From the NCBI GenBank assembly GCA_002293965.1, contig DBEG01000106.1, positions 1 to 16,408 on the forward strand: a stretch of 16,408 bases of DNA, read 5' to 3'. This stretch comes from Actinobacteria bacterium UBA912 (GTDB lineage Bacteria > Actinomycetota > Coriobacteriia > Anaerosomatales > UBA912). The position numbers and the translations under genes were made by a program. How positions within the stretch are numbered: position 1 is the first letter of the stretch; the number at the start of each line of letters is the position of its first letter. The notes beneath the pieces are model-generated. The model ran no database searches and had not been told where the DNA came from. It saw only the letters and a program-made list of their open reading frames with translations. Positions 1 to 8,234 of this stretch are shown one piece after another.

Positions 1-2
1 GC

Positions 3-1964
3 AGGGTCCGGATGGACAGGGCTCCGCCTTCGGGAACCTTCGATATCAACGGTGGTGCCCGATTCACAACGACATCGACTGTGACGCTGAACTCGGCGGT
101 CATCAGTGGCCATATGATGCGCGTCGATGTGGGCTCCGGCTTCGGGTCGTGGGGGCCAGTGTGGCCTAGCCTCGAAGTGACGTTGCCGGGGGAGGGGCAT
201 CGCATCGTGCGAGCCCAGTATGACGATGTTGCGGGGAACAGGCTTTCGCTTGCTGCATCGATAACAGTCGATTGGACCCCGCCTTCCACGGTGGCATCCG
301 GCTGGACTGACGCCTGGGTCCGGGGCCCCGTGCGATTGTCGCTGGTTCCTACTGACAATGTCGCCGGGGTTGCATCCACTCGGATCAGGGTGGGTGCGAC
401 AGGGTCGTTCTCGGAGTACCTGCCTGGGGACGAGGTGGCCATCACCGACGAAGGCTCGACCGTGCTGGAGTGGTATTCGGTGGATATAGCAGGTAATCGA
501 GAGGCAACGAAGACCGCCACTGTCAGGATCGATAACTCGCCGCCTCCTGGTACCTTCGTGCTCGCGGGAGGGGCGACGCATGTAGCGACGACCGCTGTTG
601 AGGCCTTCGGGGTCGCGCCGGATTCTACCGAGATGCGCTATACCTCGGGCAACATGGATACGGGATGGATCGCATTCGAATCCAAAGTGTCACTGAGCTT
701 GGATGGTCCGGGAACGCATGTCGTCAGCGGGAGGTTCCGCGATATCGCAGGCAACGAGGCCGTTCATGAATCCTCGGTCACTGTTGACCTACAGGCACCG
801 ACGACTACCGTACTGGGCGGCTTCGATGGATTCCGGGCGCCTCCGGCTACACTTACGCTGGAGGCCGTGGATGACCGCTCCGGGGTCTCGGCTACGTACT
901 ATCGGGTTGGTTCTGACGGACAGGCACGCCAGTACACTGCGCCCTTCGTCGTGGACAAGCCCGGGGCCACAGAGGTGGTCTTCTGGTCCGTGGACAAAGT
1001 CGGCAACATCGAGGCGACCAGGACCGCCACCGTCAGGATCGTCGAGAGCGTGCGTTATGAGGGCGTCAATCGCTATCAGACCGCGATCGAAGTGTCTCGG
1101 CGTACGTTCTCCGCTGCCAGAAGCGTGGTGTTGGCGAGTGGCGAGGACTTCCCGGACGCCCTTTCGGCGGCATCGCTCGCAGGTGCGCTCGAGGCACCAG
1201 TGCTGCTGACGATGAAAACTGCGCTCCCGCACGGATTATTTGCCGAGGTCAAGCGGCTGGGTGCAACGAAGGTCTACATCATCGGCGGTGAGGGGGCTAT
1301 TGCCCCAGAGGTCGAGATGAGTATCATAGGTGCTGGCATCGCGGTGGAGCGCATTGGCGGTTGGAATCGTTTCGAGACAGCGGTGCGGGTTGCAAGAGCG
1401 ACCATAGCCAAGCGTGGCACTGTCGCTGAGCCCGGGCTCGTTTTCGTGGCTCGGGGTGATGACTTTCCCGATGCGGTCTCCGCTGCTCCGGCGGCATTCG
1501 CCAGCAGAGTGCCGATACTGCTTGTGAGACAGACTTCCGTTCCTACGCCAACGGCTGCGGCCGTCAGCGAGTTAGGCATGACCGAGGCGATCATACTTGG
1601 CGGGATCGGTGCGATCCAGGATCAGGTGCTCCCAGAGCTTGGGATCCCCGCACAGCGGGTATCCGGAGATGACCGCTACTCCACATCGGCGGAGTTCTTC
1701 GACTTCGCCAAGAGCAGGTCTTTGGTTGGAAGTGCAACAGTCGGGCTGGTTACAGGCGAGCGTTTCCCCGATGCGCTGGCGGGTGGAGCTGCAATCGGGC
1801 ATCGGGGTGGAGCACTGCTGCTCACGCGACAGACGGCGCTGCCTGTGGGTGCGCGTGACCGTCTGCGTGCGTCGGTTGGTGTCGTCGAGCGCGTGCGGGT
1901 CATCGGTGGGCAGGGTGCTGTGACTGACGACGTTGTCAACGCCGCGATGCAAGCGCTCCAGTGA
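3..1964 (+). CDS. Surface protein with Ig-like/OmpL47-like modules and three CWB2 repeats (5' truncated)
   Basis: The reading frame is open to the left edge, and the codons before the ATG at 12 complete a repeat motif (VRMDRAPPSGTF) matching an internal one (VRIDNSPPPGTF), so the gene begins outside the window. Numbering from that ATG, residues 1-345 hold four modules in A-B-A-B order. Type A (about 7-90 and 179-260) begins with GTF and ends with a D-x-AGN turn. Type B (about 90-173 and 262-344) resembles the OmpL47-like/Ig-like fold and ends with TATVRI. Residues 348-650 hold three cell-wall-binding-2 repeats (PF04122 type), each with an RY/RF-x-TA start, a DFPDALSAA-like core and an IIGGxGAI-like end. 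CWB2 triplets bind anionic wall polymers non-covalently in other Gram-positives. The protein is therefore probably a wall-anchored, extracellular binding or structural protein. The ligand of the Ig-like part is unknown. The signal peptide is not visible because the start is missing. Confidence 0.9.
   Translation, partial: RVRMDRAPPSGTFDINGGARFTTTSTVTLNSAVISGHMMRVDVGSGFGSWGPVWPSLEVTLPGEGHRIVRAQYDDVAGNRLSLAASITVDWTPPSTVASGWTDAWVRGPVRLSLVPTDNVAGVASTRIRVGATGSFSEYLPGDEVAITDEGSTVLEWYSVDIAGNREATKTATVRIDNSPPPGTFVLAGGATHVATTAVEAFGVAPDSTEMRYTSGNMDTGWIAFESKVSLSLDGPGTHVVSGRFRDIAGNEAVHESSVTVDLQAPTTTVLGGFDGFRAPPATLTLEAVDDRSGVSATYYRVGSDGQARQYTAPFVVDKPGATEVVFWSVDKVGNIEATRTATVRIVESVRYEGVNRYQTAIEVSRRTFSAARSVVLASGEDFPDALSAASLAGALEAPVLLTMKTALPHGLFAEVKRLGATKVYIIGGEGAIAPEVEMSIIGAGIAVERIGGWNRFETAVRVARATIAKRGTVAEPGLVFVARGDDFPDAVSAAPAAFASRVPILLVRQTSVPTPTAAAVSELGMTEAIILGGIGAIQDQVLPELGIPAQRVSGDDRYSTSAEFFDFAKSRSLVGSATVGLVTGERFPDALAGGAAIGHRGGALLLTRQTALPVGARDRLRASVGVVERVRVIGGQGAVTDDVVNAAMQALQ
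279..1043 (+). repeat. Alternating Ig-like module repeats in the surface protein
   Basis: The type B module occurs at about 279-530 and again at 795-1043, separated by a type A module. The ends of the two B copies are similar in DNA as well as protein: a stretch encoding GNxEATxTATVRI is near-identical at about 495-530 and 1005-1040. This suggests fairly recent duplication of an A-B pair. Confidence 0.7.
1053..1964 (+). repeat. Three CWB2 repeats, each about 100 residues
   Basis: The repeats cover about residues 348-445, 446-547 and 548-650, numbered from the ATG at 12. Each carries R-x-x-G-x-x-R-Y/F-x-T, then a G-x-x-F-P-D-A-L/V core, then a hydrophobic strand ending in GG-x-G-A. Three tandem copies is the usual number for wall anchoring through this domain. 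Confidence 0.88.
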
Positions 1965-2030
1965 AGATCGGCGAAAATCCCCCACACACTGTTCACTTCA
2001 GGCACAATGAACTCCACGTGTCACATATCC

Positions 2031-2038
2031 GAGAGGGG
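2031..2038 (+). promoter_or_regulatory. Ribosome binding site deciding the phosphomutase start
   Basis: A purine-rich GAGAGGGG lies 10 bases before the ATG at 2049. The upstream in-frame ATG at 2007 has no comparable site, and the 14 residues it would add do not look like part of the family's N terminus. Confidence 0.6.
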
Positions 2039-2048
2039 CGTTGCGAAG

Positions 2049-3446
2049 ATGGCTGAGATTGCGGATATCAGGTTCGGTACCGATGGCTGGCGCGGGATCA
2101 TCGGGGATGATTTCACCTACGCGAGCCTGCGTCGGGCCGCTGATGCCGCCGGACGTGTCTTTGCGCAGGATAATCCCGGGGGGCTGATCGTCGTTGGATA
2201 TGATACCCGGTTCGAGGCCGGTGCTTTCGCGCGCGCGGCCGCCGAGGTCCTCGCTTCGCATGGCCTGCAAGTCGCAGTATCGGACAGGTACATCCCGACT
2301 CCGGCTCTATGCTGGGCGATCGCCAACGACTCGGAGGCTTGCGGCGGAATCATGCTGACCGCGAGCCACAACCCGGCGCCTTACCTGGGGTTGAAGGTTC
2401 GGATGGCCGATGGTGGTGCGTCGCCCGTAGCGTTCACGCAGCGCATCGAATCGGAGCTTCGCGATGAGCCGCCTTCAGGCAGGGGCTCCTTCGGCATGGT
2501 CGATATCCTCACGAGGTACGTTCAGGCGCTTTGCAGGTTCGTGGATGGGGATGCGATACGCGCGGCTGGTCTCAGGGTCGCTGTCGACTCGCTTTACGGG
2601 GCTGGGCAGGGGTATCTCGCCCAGGCACTCGGGCTTTCCGGCGTCGAGGTCACAGAGATCCACAAGGAGCGCAATCCCGGCTTCGGCGGACTGCATCCCG
2701 AGCCGATTCCGCCGCACATCAACGAGGTCCAGCGCCTGGTGCGTTTGCAGGGCTTCGACGCAGGCTTCGTGACCGACGGTGACGCCGATCGCATTGGCGC
2801 CGTTGACGAGCACGGGGATTTCGTGAACCCGCATCGCATACTCTCGCTCATTGCCCGCCATCTTGCCGAGGGCAAAGGGCTGCAGGGGCGCATCGTAAAG
2901 ACGCTTTCGACGTCGGTCCTGGTCGACAGGATCGGGGCACATCTGGGACTCGAGGTCACCACGACGCCCGTCGGCTTCAAGTGGATCTACGAGGAGATGC
3001 TCTCAGAAGATGTGCTGATCGGTGGCGAGGAGTCCGGCGGGATAGGCATTCCCACCCACGTGCGGGAGCGCGATGGGCTGCTGATGGCACTCTTACTCGC
3101 CGAGATGATGGCGCAGCGCGGCCGCACCTTAGGCGAGCTCGTCGAGGACCTGTTCGCGGTGACGGGACCGATGGAGTACTCCCGCCGCGACCTCAAGCTC
3201 ACCCCTGAGCAGAAGTCCGCGTTCGTCTCGGCGATGCCGGGAATGGCTCCTGTCGAGATCGCAGGGATACCGGTGCTTGGCATAGATCGCACGGATGGCA
3301 TCAAGTTCCTGCTCGCCGACGATGTCTGGCTACTCCTGCGCACGAGCGGGACCGAGCCTCTGGTCCGCGTTTACGCCGAGGCCCCTACGATGGGGGTCGT
3401 GGACGACCTGCTCGACGCTGGCGTGACGTTCGCAAGGGGCGGGTGA
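2049..3446 (+). CDS. Phosphoglucomutase/phosphomannomutase family protein
   Basis: Alpha-D-phosphohexomutase, which interconverts hexose 1- and 6-phosphates and so feeds nucleotide-sugar synthesis in the cytoplasm. All family landmarks are present (numbering from the ATG at 2049, 465 residues, a normal length): FGTDGWRG near the N terminus, the catalytic phosphoserine loop TASHNP (Ser106), the metal-binding DGDADR (243-248), the sugar-binding loop GEESGG (326-331) and the phosphate-binding RTSGTEP (431-437). I chose 2049 over the ATG at 2007 because of the ribosome binding site at 2031-2038. The FGTDGWRG signature is common in the broad PGM/PMM group and differs from typical GlmM, so the exact substrate (glucose, mannose or glucosamine phosphate) is open. 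The gene lies 9 bases before a glycosyltransferase gene and heads the glycan block, which suggests a role in supplying precursors for it. Confidence 0.93.
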   Translation: MAEIADIRFGTDGWRGIIGDDFTYASLRRAADAAGRVFAQDNPGGLIVVGYDTRFEAGAFARAAAEVLASHGLQVAVSDRYIPTPALCWAIANDSEACGGIMLTASHNPAPYLGLKVRMADGGASPVAFTQRIESELRDEPPSGRGSFGMVDILTRYVQALCRFVDGDAIRAAGLRVAVDSLYGAGQGYLAQALGLSGVEVTEIHKERNPGFGGLHPEPIPPHINEVQRLVRLQGFDAGFVTDGDADRIGAVDEHGDFVNPHRILSLIARHLAEGKGLQGRIVKTLSTSVLVDRIGAHLGLEVTTTPVGFKWIYEEMLSEDVLIGGEESGGIGIPTHVRERDGLLMALLLAEMMAQRGRTLGELVEDLFAVTGPMEYSRRDLKLTPEQKSAFVSAMPGMAPVEIAGIPVLGIDRTDGIKFLLADDVWLLLRTSGTEPLVRVYAEAPTMGVVDDLLDAGVTFARGG

Positions 3447-3455
3447 GCGCTACCG

Positions 3456-4598
3456 ATGCGCGTCACGATGCTGAACAAGTACTACCCACCGCACCTAGGG
3501 GGTATCGAGTTCCACATGCGTGACCTTGCCGAGAAGCTGGCTAGCAGCGGCGAGGCCAAAGTGAGCGTCTTGGTGGCGAATGAAGGCCCCGGCGACGTTC
3601 GCGAGACGATCGCAGGCGTCGAAGTGACGCGACTCTCTCGGCTGTTCGAGTACGCATCGACCCCGGTAGCGCCGGGTATGGCGCGCTCGCTGCGTGGCTC
3701 GGCCGCGTCGGTGACTCCGCCCGACGTACTGCACCTGCACTTCCCGTACCCATGGGGTGAGATGTCGTGGCTTTCGGCACATCCGCGCATTCCAACGGTG
3801 ATGACGTACCACAGCGACATCGTCAGGCAGAAGGCGGCGCTGGCCGCGTATCGGCCGTTCTTGGAGCGCGTTCTCGACCGGGTGGACCTGATCATCGCGA
3901 GCTCACCGAACATGGTGCGCCACTCGGAGTTCCTGGCACCGCGCAAGGAGAAGTGCAGGATCATCCCCTTCGGCATCCATACCGAACGCTTCGCCGAGAC
4001 ACCCGAGCTCCTCGCGCGCGCCGCCCAGCTCCGAGAGAGGCATGGCGAGCGCAAGGTCGTGCTGTTCGTCGGCAGACTCGTGTACTACAAGGGGATCGAT
4101 GTCCTCATGCGCGCGATGCAGGGCATCGACGCCGACCTGGTGGTCATCGGACGCGGGCCGCTCGAGTCCGAGATGCGCGACTTCACGCAGACCCACGGCA
4201 TGGCCGAGCGGGTCTTCTTCGAGCCGCCTGTGGACGACACCGATCTCGCCGCTTGGTATCACGCTGCCGACGTCTTCTGCCTTCCCAGCGTCGCACGCTC
4301 GGAGGCTTTCGGACTCGTGCAACTAGAGGCTCACGCCTCGGGACTACCGGTGATCTCAACCGATCTGACCACGGGAGTCCCGTTCGTCAACGAGCACGGC
4401 GTCTCCGGACTCGTGGTCCCGCCGGGTGATGCCGAGGCTCTCGGGGCGGCGTTGAAGGAGCTCCTTGGCGATGACGAGCTTCGCGCACGCTTGGGTCGCC
4501 AGGCGAAGGAGCGTGCACGGGCCAGGTTCACCATCGACCGCATGGCGGCGGATACGCTGGCGGTTTATCGCGAGGCGATTGCCGGAGGAACCGGATGA
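3456..4598 (+). CDS. Glycosyltransferase family 4 (GT-B fold)
   Basis: A 380-residue retaining GT4-type glycosyltransferase that should transfer a sugar from a nucleotide donor to a lipid-linked or glycan acceptor at the inner membrane face. The N-terminal acceptor domain contains the typical PPHLGGIE loop (11-18) and H-x-H-F-P (93-97). The C-terminal donor domain contains GRLVYYKG (206-213) and the E-x7-E motif (Glu283 and Glu291 in SEAFGLVQLE), followed by GLPVISTD. No signal peptide or membrane segment is seen. It starts 9 bases after the phosphomutase stop, and its own stop overlaps the next start by 4 bases (ATGA), so it is almost certainly co-translated with the priming transferase. Donor and acceptor sugars cannot be told from the sequence. 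Confidence 0.92.
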   Translation: MRVTMLNKYYPPHLGGIEFHMRDLAEKLASSGEAKVSVLVANEGPGDVRETIAGVEVTRLSRLFEYASTPVAPGMARSLRGSAASVTPPDVLHLHFPYPWGEMSWLSAHPRIPTVMTYHSDIVRQKAALAAYRPFLERVLDRVDLIIASSPNMVRHSEFLAPRKEKCRIIPFGIHTERFAETPELLARAAQLRERHGERKVVLFVGRLVYYKGIDVLMRAMQGIDADLVVIGRGPLESEMRDFTQTHGMAERVFFEPPVDDTDLAAWYHAADVFCLPSVARSEAFGLVQLEAHASGLPVISTDLTTGVPFVNEHGVSGLVVPPGDAEALGAALKELLGDDELRARLGRQAKERARARFTIDRMAADTLAVYREAIAGGTG

Positions 4599-5983
4599 GA
4601 CGCGGGCCCTTCATCGCGCTTTCGGTGCTCCTCGATGCGCTGCTGATCAATGCCGGCATCGTGGCGGCGTTCTTCCTGCGCTTCGGCGGCACTCTGCCGA
4701 CCTTCAACTTCGAGCCCTTTGTCGCTCTGGCCCCCTTCATCACTGCGATCTACCTCGGCTGCGGATATATCTACGGCCTCTATGAACCTGAGCGCATCGA
4801 GAATCCGTGGGCTGTTTTGCGGGCAGTCATCACCGCTGTCACACTGGGGACTGCTCTCACGAGCGCTTTGCTGTTCTTCGCCGGCCCTGAGTTCCTGGCC
4901 TTCTCCCGGTTCGTGCTTGTGATCAGCCTGGTCGTTCTGACCGTGCTGCTGACAGGTTGGCGCATGGGGTTCTTCCGCCTCACCTCGATCAGCTGGCCCG
5001 AGCAGCGGATCGTATTGGTGGGCACCAACGGTCTTGCAATCGAACTTGCCGAGGAGCTCGTCGCCAGGACCCGCTGGGGCTACATGCTCGTCGGGATGGT
5101 CGAGGCGGCCCACGAGCAAGGCCGACCACACGCGTGCTCGCCCGTGACGCAGACTGAGGAACGCTTTCCAATACTTGGATGCCTAGATGACATCGGTAGG
5201 ATCGTCGAAGAACACAAGGTAAATAGGGTGATCGTCGTCTCACCCGTGGCCCTGCGTGACCTGATCGAGCGACTGACCCTCGCCGATGAGGTCGATATCA
5301 GGGTCGATGTGATTCCGGAGCTCTATGAGATATTCATTGGTAAGGTCGACAGTCTCGTCGGCGACATCCCGCTCATGGAAATCACTCGCAGCATCCAGCC
5401 GCGATGGACGATCGTCCTCAAGCGCGGTATCGACGTGTTCGGCGCGCTGACTCTGCTGATTGCGCTCTCGCCGCTCTTGATTCTCACAGCCTTCGCTGTG
5501 CTTCTGACCATGGGTTGGCCAATCCTCTATTCGCAGGAACGCATGGGTCGAGACATGCGCGTCTTTCGGCTGTACAAGTTCCGCACCATGATCAAGGAGG
5601 CCGAGAAGGAGTCTGGCCCCGTCCTTGCAGGAGAATGTGATGCTCGCGTGACTCCCCTCGGCAGGGTCTTGCGCAAGTACCGCATTGACGAGCTCCCGCA
5701 GCTCGCAAACATACTGCTAGGGCATATGAGCTTCGTCGGCCCCAGGCCAGAGCGACCGTTCTTCGTTCAGAGCCATGTCGCTGAGATACCGGGATACAGG
5801 GAGCGCTTCCGAATCGCACCCGGTGTTACCGGATTGGCGCAGGTCAGTGGCGGATACGCCACAACCGCTGAGAGAAAACTCAAGTATGACCTCATTTACA
5901 TGTATCATCATAATCTGTCTATGGACCTGCAGATAGTCTTGGAGACTCTCCGAGTGGTCCTTACCGGCCGCGGAGCGAGATAG
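4595..5983 (+). CDS. Polyprenyl-phosphate sugar-1-phosphate transferase (priming glycosyltransferase, WcaJ/WbaP-like)
   Basis: This 462-residue membrane enzyme should transfer a sugar-1-phosphate from a nucleotide sugar to undecaprenyl phosphate, the first step of exopolysaccharide or wall-glycan assembly. Four N-terminal membrane segments lie at about 8-28, 42-62, 75-97 and 102-122. A Rossmann-like domain follows (VLVGTNG, 140-146, to about 230). The C-terminal bacterial sugar transferase domain starts with a hydrophobic re-entrant helix (about 280-305), then FRLYKFRTM (324-332), the catalytic Asp-Glu pair in RIDELPQ (Asp365, Glu366) and MSFVGPRPE (378-386). This five-segment layout is that of the large-type priming enzymes. 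A GGAGGA site 5 bases before the ATG supports the start, which overlaps the previous stop. The sugar (galactose, glucose or another) is not decidable here. Confidence 0.93.
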   Translation: MRRGPFIALSVLLDALLINAGIVAAFFLRFGGTLPTFNFEPFVALAPFITAIYLGCGYIYGLYEPERIENPWAVLRAVITAVTLGTALTSALLFFAGPEFLAFSRFVLVISLVVLTVLLTGWRMGFFRLTSISWPEQRIVLVGTNGLAIELAEELVARTRWGYMLVGMVEAAHEQGRPHACSPVTQTEERFPILGCLDDIGRIVEEHKVNRVIVVSPVALRDLIERLTLADEVDIRVDVIPELYEIFIGKVDSLVGDIPLMEITRSIQPRWTIVLKRGIDVFGALTLLIALSPLLILTAFAVLLTMGWPILYSQERMGRDMRVFRLYKFRTMIKEAEKESGPVLAGECDARVTPLGRVLRKYRIDELPQLANILLGHMSFVGPRPERPFFVQSHVAEIPGYRERFRIAPGVTGLAQVSGGYATTAERKLKYDLIYMYHHNLSMDLQIVLETLRVVLTGRGAR

Positions 5984-5986
5984 GAG
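5982..5986 (+). promoter_or_regulatory. Ribosome binding site supporting a TTG start
   Basis: AGGAG overlaps the stop of the sugar transferase gene and lies 8 bases before the TTG at 5995. The next in-frame ATG (about 6097) has no similarly good site, so TTG is the preferred start. Confidence 0.6.
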
Positions 5987-5994
5987 TCCTGAAG

Positions 5995-8205
5995 TTGGTC
6001 GCAAAACGACGCAAGAGCAGGTCAGATGAGGTCCAGGCGGCCTCTGAGAGCAACCGCAGACAGCGACAAGGAAACAACCAGACTTTTTCGTCGGCGATGA
6101 CCTCTGGTGCCTCTCCGATAGGCGCGATGATGCTACCTGAGAGACTTGCATGGTGGGCACTGCTGGGCCTCGTGTTCTGCGTTCCCTTGGCAACCAGCAA
6201 CTGGACGTGGCTCGGTTTCCAAGTCCCATTCACCTTCGACCAGTTCGACATCATCAAGGTTTTCGTGATGAGGGCATTCCTGGTGGTCGGATTGGCGGCG
6301 TGGGCATGGCACATCTTGTTCAATGGAGGGAAGATCAGGTTCAGCTGGGTTTTCTACCTTGTGGTAGCGTTCATTATCTGGACTCTGCTGACGACGATCA
6401 CGTCGATCCACCCCGAGACTGCGCTCTTCGGTAAATATCGCCGCTTCGAAGGGTTGATGTCGTTCATTACCTACGCCGGAGTATTCTTCCTTGGGGTACA
6501 ACTGCTGGACAGGATGTCGCGCATCAAGAAGATGGCGCAGACCTTCTTTTGGTCCGCCGTGATTGTGAATGGCTATGGGATCATGCAGTTCCTTGGGGTG
6601 GATCCCAACCTTTGGGGAGCACTGCCTTTCGAGGCCAATCGGGCTTTCTCCACCTTCGGCAACCCGAACTTCCTCGGTGGCTTCACCGTATTCTCCCTCG
6701 GCGTATCCCTGGGACTCGTTCTTAGCGAACAGCGTCCGACGTGGCGGGCCGTCTGGTGGATCGGATTCTTGATGTCGGTCTGGTGCTGGGTCGTGGCGTT
6801 TACTCGCGGTGCGTGGGTCGGCGGTGCAATCGCCATTGCCATCATCGTCGCCTTCGCGCTGTGGCGCAAAGCCAAGGTCACAGGTACAGACGGGGTCTTC
6901 GCCGGGGGGATCGGAATCTTGGTGGCTGCGCTGACAGCAATCAGCTTGAACTCGCCTGACCCGGTCATGAACGTGCGGGAGAGGCTCGCCTCGATCCTCG
7001 TATTCGATCAGGGCAGCGCCGAGACGCGATTCCAAATCTGGCAGGCAGCCATTTCGGCGATCCAAGAGCGACCGATCCTCGGGTACGGTGCTGACACCTT
7101 CCGACTGATCTTCCCTCGCTTCAAGCCCTTCGAGTATACGGCCGATGCGGGATACCTTTCGGTGGCCGATAACGCACACAACTACCCGTTGCAGCTCATG
7201 ACGTCGCTTGGCATTCCTGGGTTCGTGCTGCTCTACGCAGTCTTCGCAGTCGTTGCTTTTCTGTCGGCACGACATCTGCTGCGCTCCACGCATTCAAGCG
7301 GTGACAAGTTCCTTATGGCAGGCATCTGGGCAGCATGCTTCGGCTTTGTCATGAGCTTGAATTTCGGCCTTGCGATCACAGGTAAGGCGGTGTTCACGTG
7401 GGTCTTCATGGCAGCATTGATCGCTCCGCTGGCACGGTCGGTAACAGTCAGACCGGTGTCCTGGGCGCCCTTCGGGGCTGTGGCGGCGGCGGCCCTGGCC
7501 GTGGTGATGCTCTACGTCAACTTCACACACGTTCTGGCGGACAACTATCACCTCAAGGCCTCGGTCATGACTCAGGGTGTGCAACGGGTTGAAGCTGCCG
7601 AGGGAGCCGTCAGACTCAACCCCTTCAACGACATGTACCGGGCTGAACTGGCTATGGCTCATATGGACCTGTTCTCGAGTCATCTCGCAGGACTACAGGC
7701 AGTCAGAGGAACCCCCGAGGAAGAAAGTCGTCGGGCGCTGGCCTTGCAGCAGTTCCAGACGACGGAAAGAGTCCTCCTCGATGTGATCGAATTCGTCCCC
7801 TGGGAGTTCGACAACTACGTGTTCCTGTCGAATCTGTATGTCGGGGCGGGACAGTTCCTCGATCGGGCTTATTATCAGAGCGCAGTCGACATAGCCAGGC
7901 GGGGTATCTATGATATGGGCTTCGAGAACGGCCCCGCCCTCAGACTTCAACTCGCGAATGCATTGATGGAACTGGGTGACGTCGAAGGGGCTTACAGGGA
8001 AATCAGCATTGCGGCTAGTCAGGATCCTAATTTCGCGGACGCACACTACGTCCTAGCGATTACTGCCGAAAGGGTCGGCGATCTCGAGCGGGCCCATGAA
8101 GCCTTGTCGCAGGTCCTGCTGGTCCGACCGGACTATCCGGGTGCCGCAGAGTCGCTAACCAGGCTTGAGGCAAGAATGGCCGAGACGGCAACAGGTCAAC
8201 CATGA
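5995..8205 (+). CDS. O-antigen ligase/polymerase-family membrane protein with C-terminal TPR
   Basis: A 736-residue protein with a basic cytoplasmic N terminus, about 10-12 hydrophobic segments between residues 50 and 510, and a soluble C-terminal third. Wzy_C/O-antigen ligase features are visible: a conserved Arg in FTRGAW (Arg271), the extracytoplasmic loop region from RFQIWQAA (345) through ERPILGYGADTF (358-369), and the AHNYPLQ...GIPG block (394-409, His395). TPR-like helices follow at about 535-560 and 645-720. The family transfers or polymerises undecaprenyl-linked glycans outside the membrane. In an organism without an LPS outer membrane the acceptor would be a protein, peptidoglycan or another glycan chain, and TPR-bearing members are often linked to protein O-glycosylation. 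TTG start with AGGAG 8 bases upstream. The gene lies 11 bases after the priming transferase, which points to the same pathway. Whether it acts as ligase, polymerase or oligosaccharyltransferase is open. Confidence 0.85.
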   Translation: MVAKRRKSRSDEVQAASESNRRQRQGNNQTFSSAMTSGASPIGAMMLPERLAWWALLGLVFCVPLATSNWTWLGFQVPFTFDQFDIIKVFVMRAFLVVGLAAWAWHILFNGGKIRFSWVFYLVVAFIIWTLLTTITSIHPETALFGKYRRFEGLMSFITYAGVFFLGVQLLDRMSRIKKMAQTFFWSAVIVNGYGIMQFLGVDPNLWGALPFEANRAFSTFGNPNFLGGFTVFSLGVSLGLVLSEQRPTWRAVWWIGFLMSVWCWVVAFTRGAWVGGAIAIAIIVAFALWRKAKVTGTDGVFAGGIGILVAALTAISLNSPDPVMNVRERLASILVFDQGSAETRFQIWQAAISAIQERPILGYGADTFRLIFPRFKPFEYTADAGYLSVADNAHNYPLQLMTSLGIPGFVLLYAVFAVVAFLSARHLLRSTHSSGDKFLMAGIWAACFGFVMSLNFGLAITGKAVFTWVFMAALIAPLARSVTVRPVSWAPFGAVAAAALAVVMLYVNFTHVLADNYHLKASVMTQGVQRVEAAEGAVRLNPFNDMYRAELAMAHMDLFSSHLAGLQAVRGTPEEESRRALALQQFQTTERVLLDVIEFVPWEFDNYVFLSNLYVGAGQFLDRAYYQSAVDIARRGIYDMGFENGPALRLQLANALMELGDVEGAYREISIAASQDPNFADAHYVLAITAERVGDLERAHEALSQVLLVRPDYPGAAESLTRLEARMAETATGQP

Positions 8206-8234
8206 TGACCGCCTGAAAAGAGAGATCGAGCATC

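Noticed and set aside
789..1594. Minus-strand open frames opposite the surface protein
   Set aside because: They are shadows of a GC-rich gene, lack domains and overlap strong CWB2 coding.
1984..2006. GTTCAC near the phosphomutase start as a Rex half-site
   Set aside because: Only one half is present and the facing half does not match.
6133..7293. Long open frame on the minus strand (386 codons)
   Set aside because: It lies fully opposite the O-antigen-ligase-like gene. Its translation is extremely rich in charged residues and Pro, as expected from the complement of hydrophobic codons, and it has no recognisable domain.
8206..8234. Possible Rex operator upstream of rex
   Set aside because: The 29-base gap has no TTGTGA/TCACAA-type palindrome. 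The gaps at 10588-10743 and 14689-14843 also lack one.
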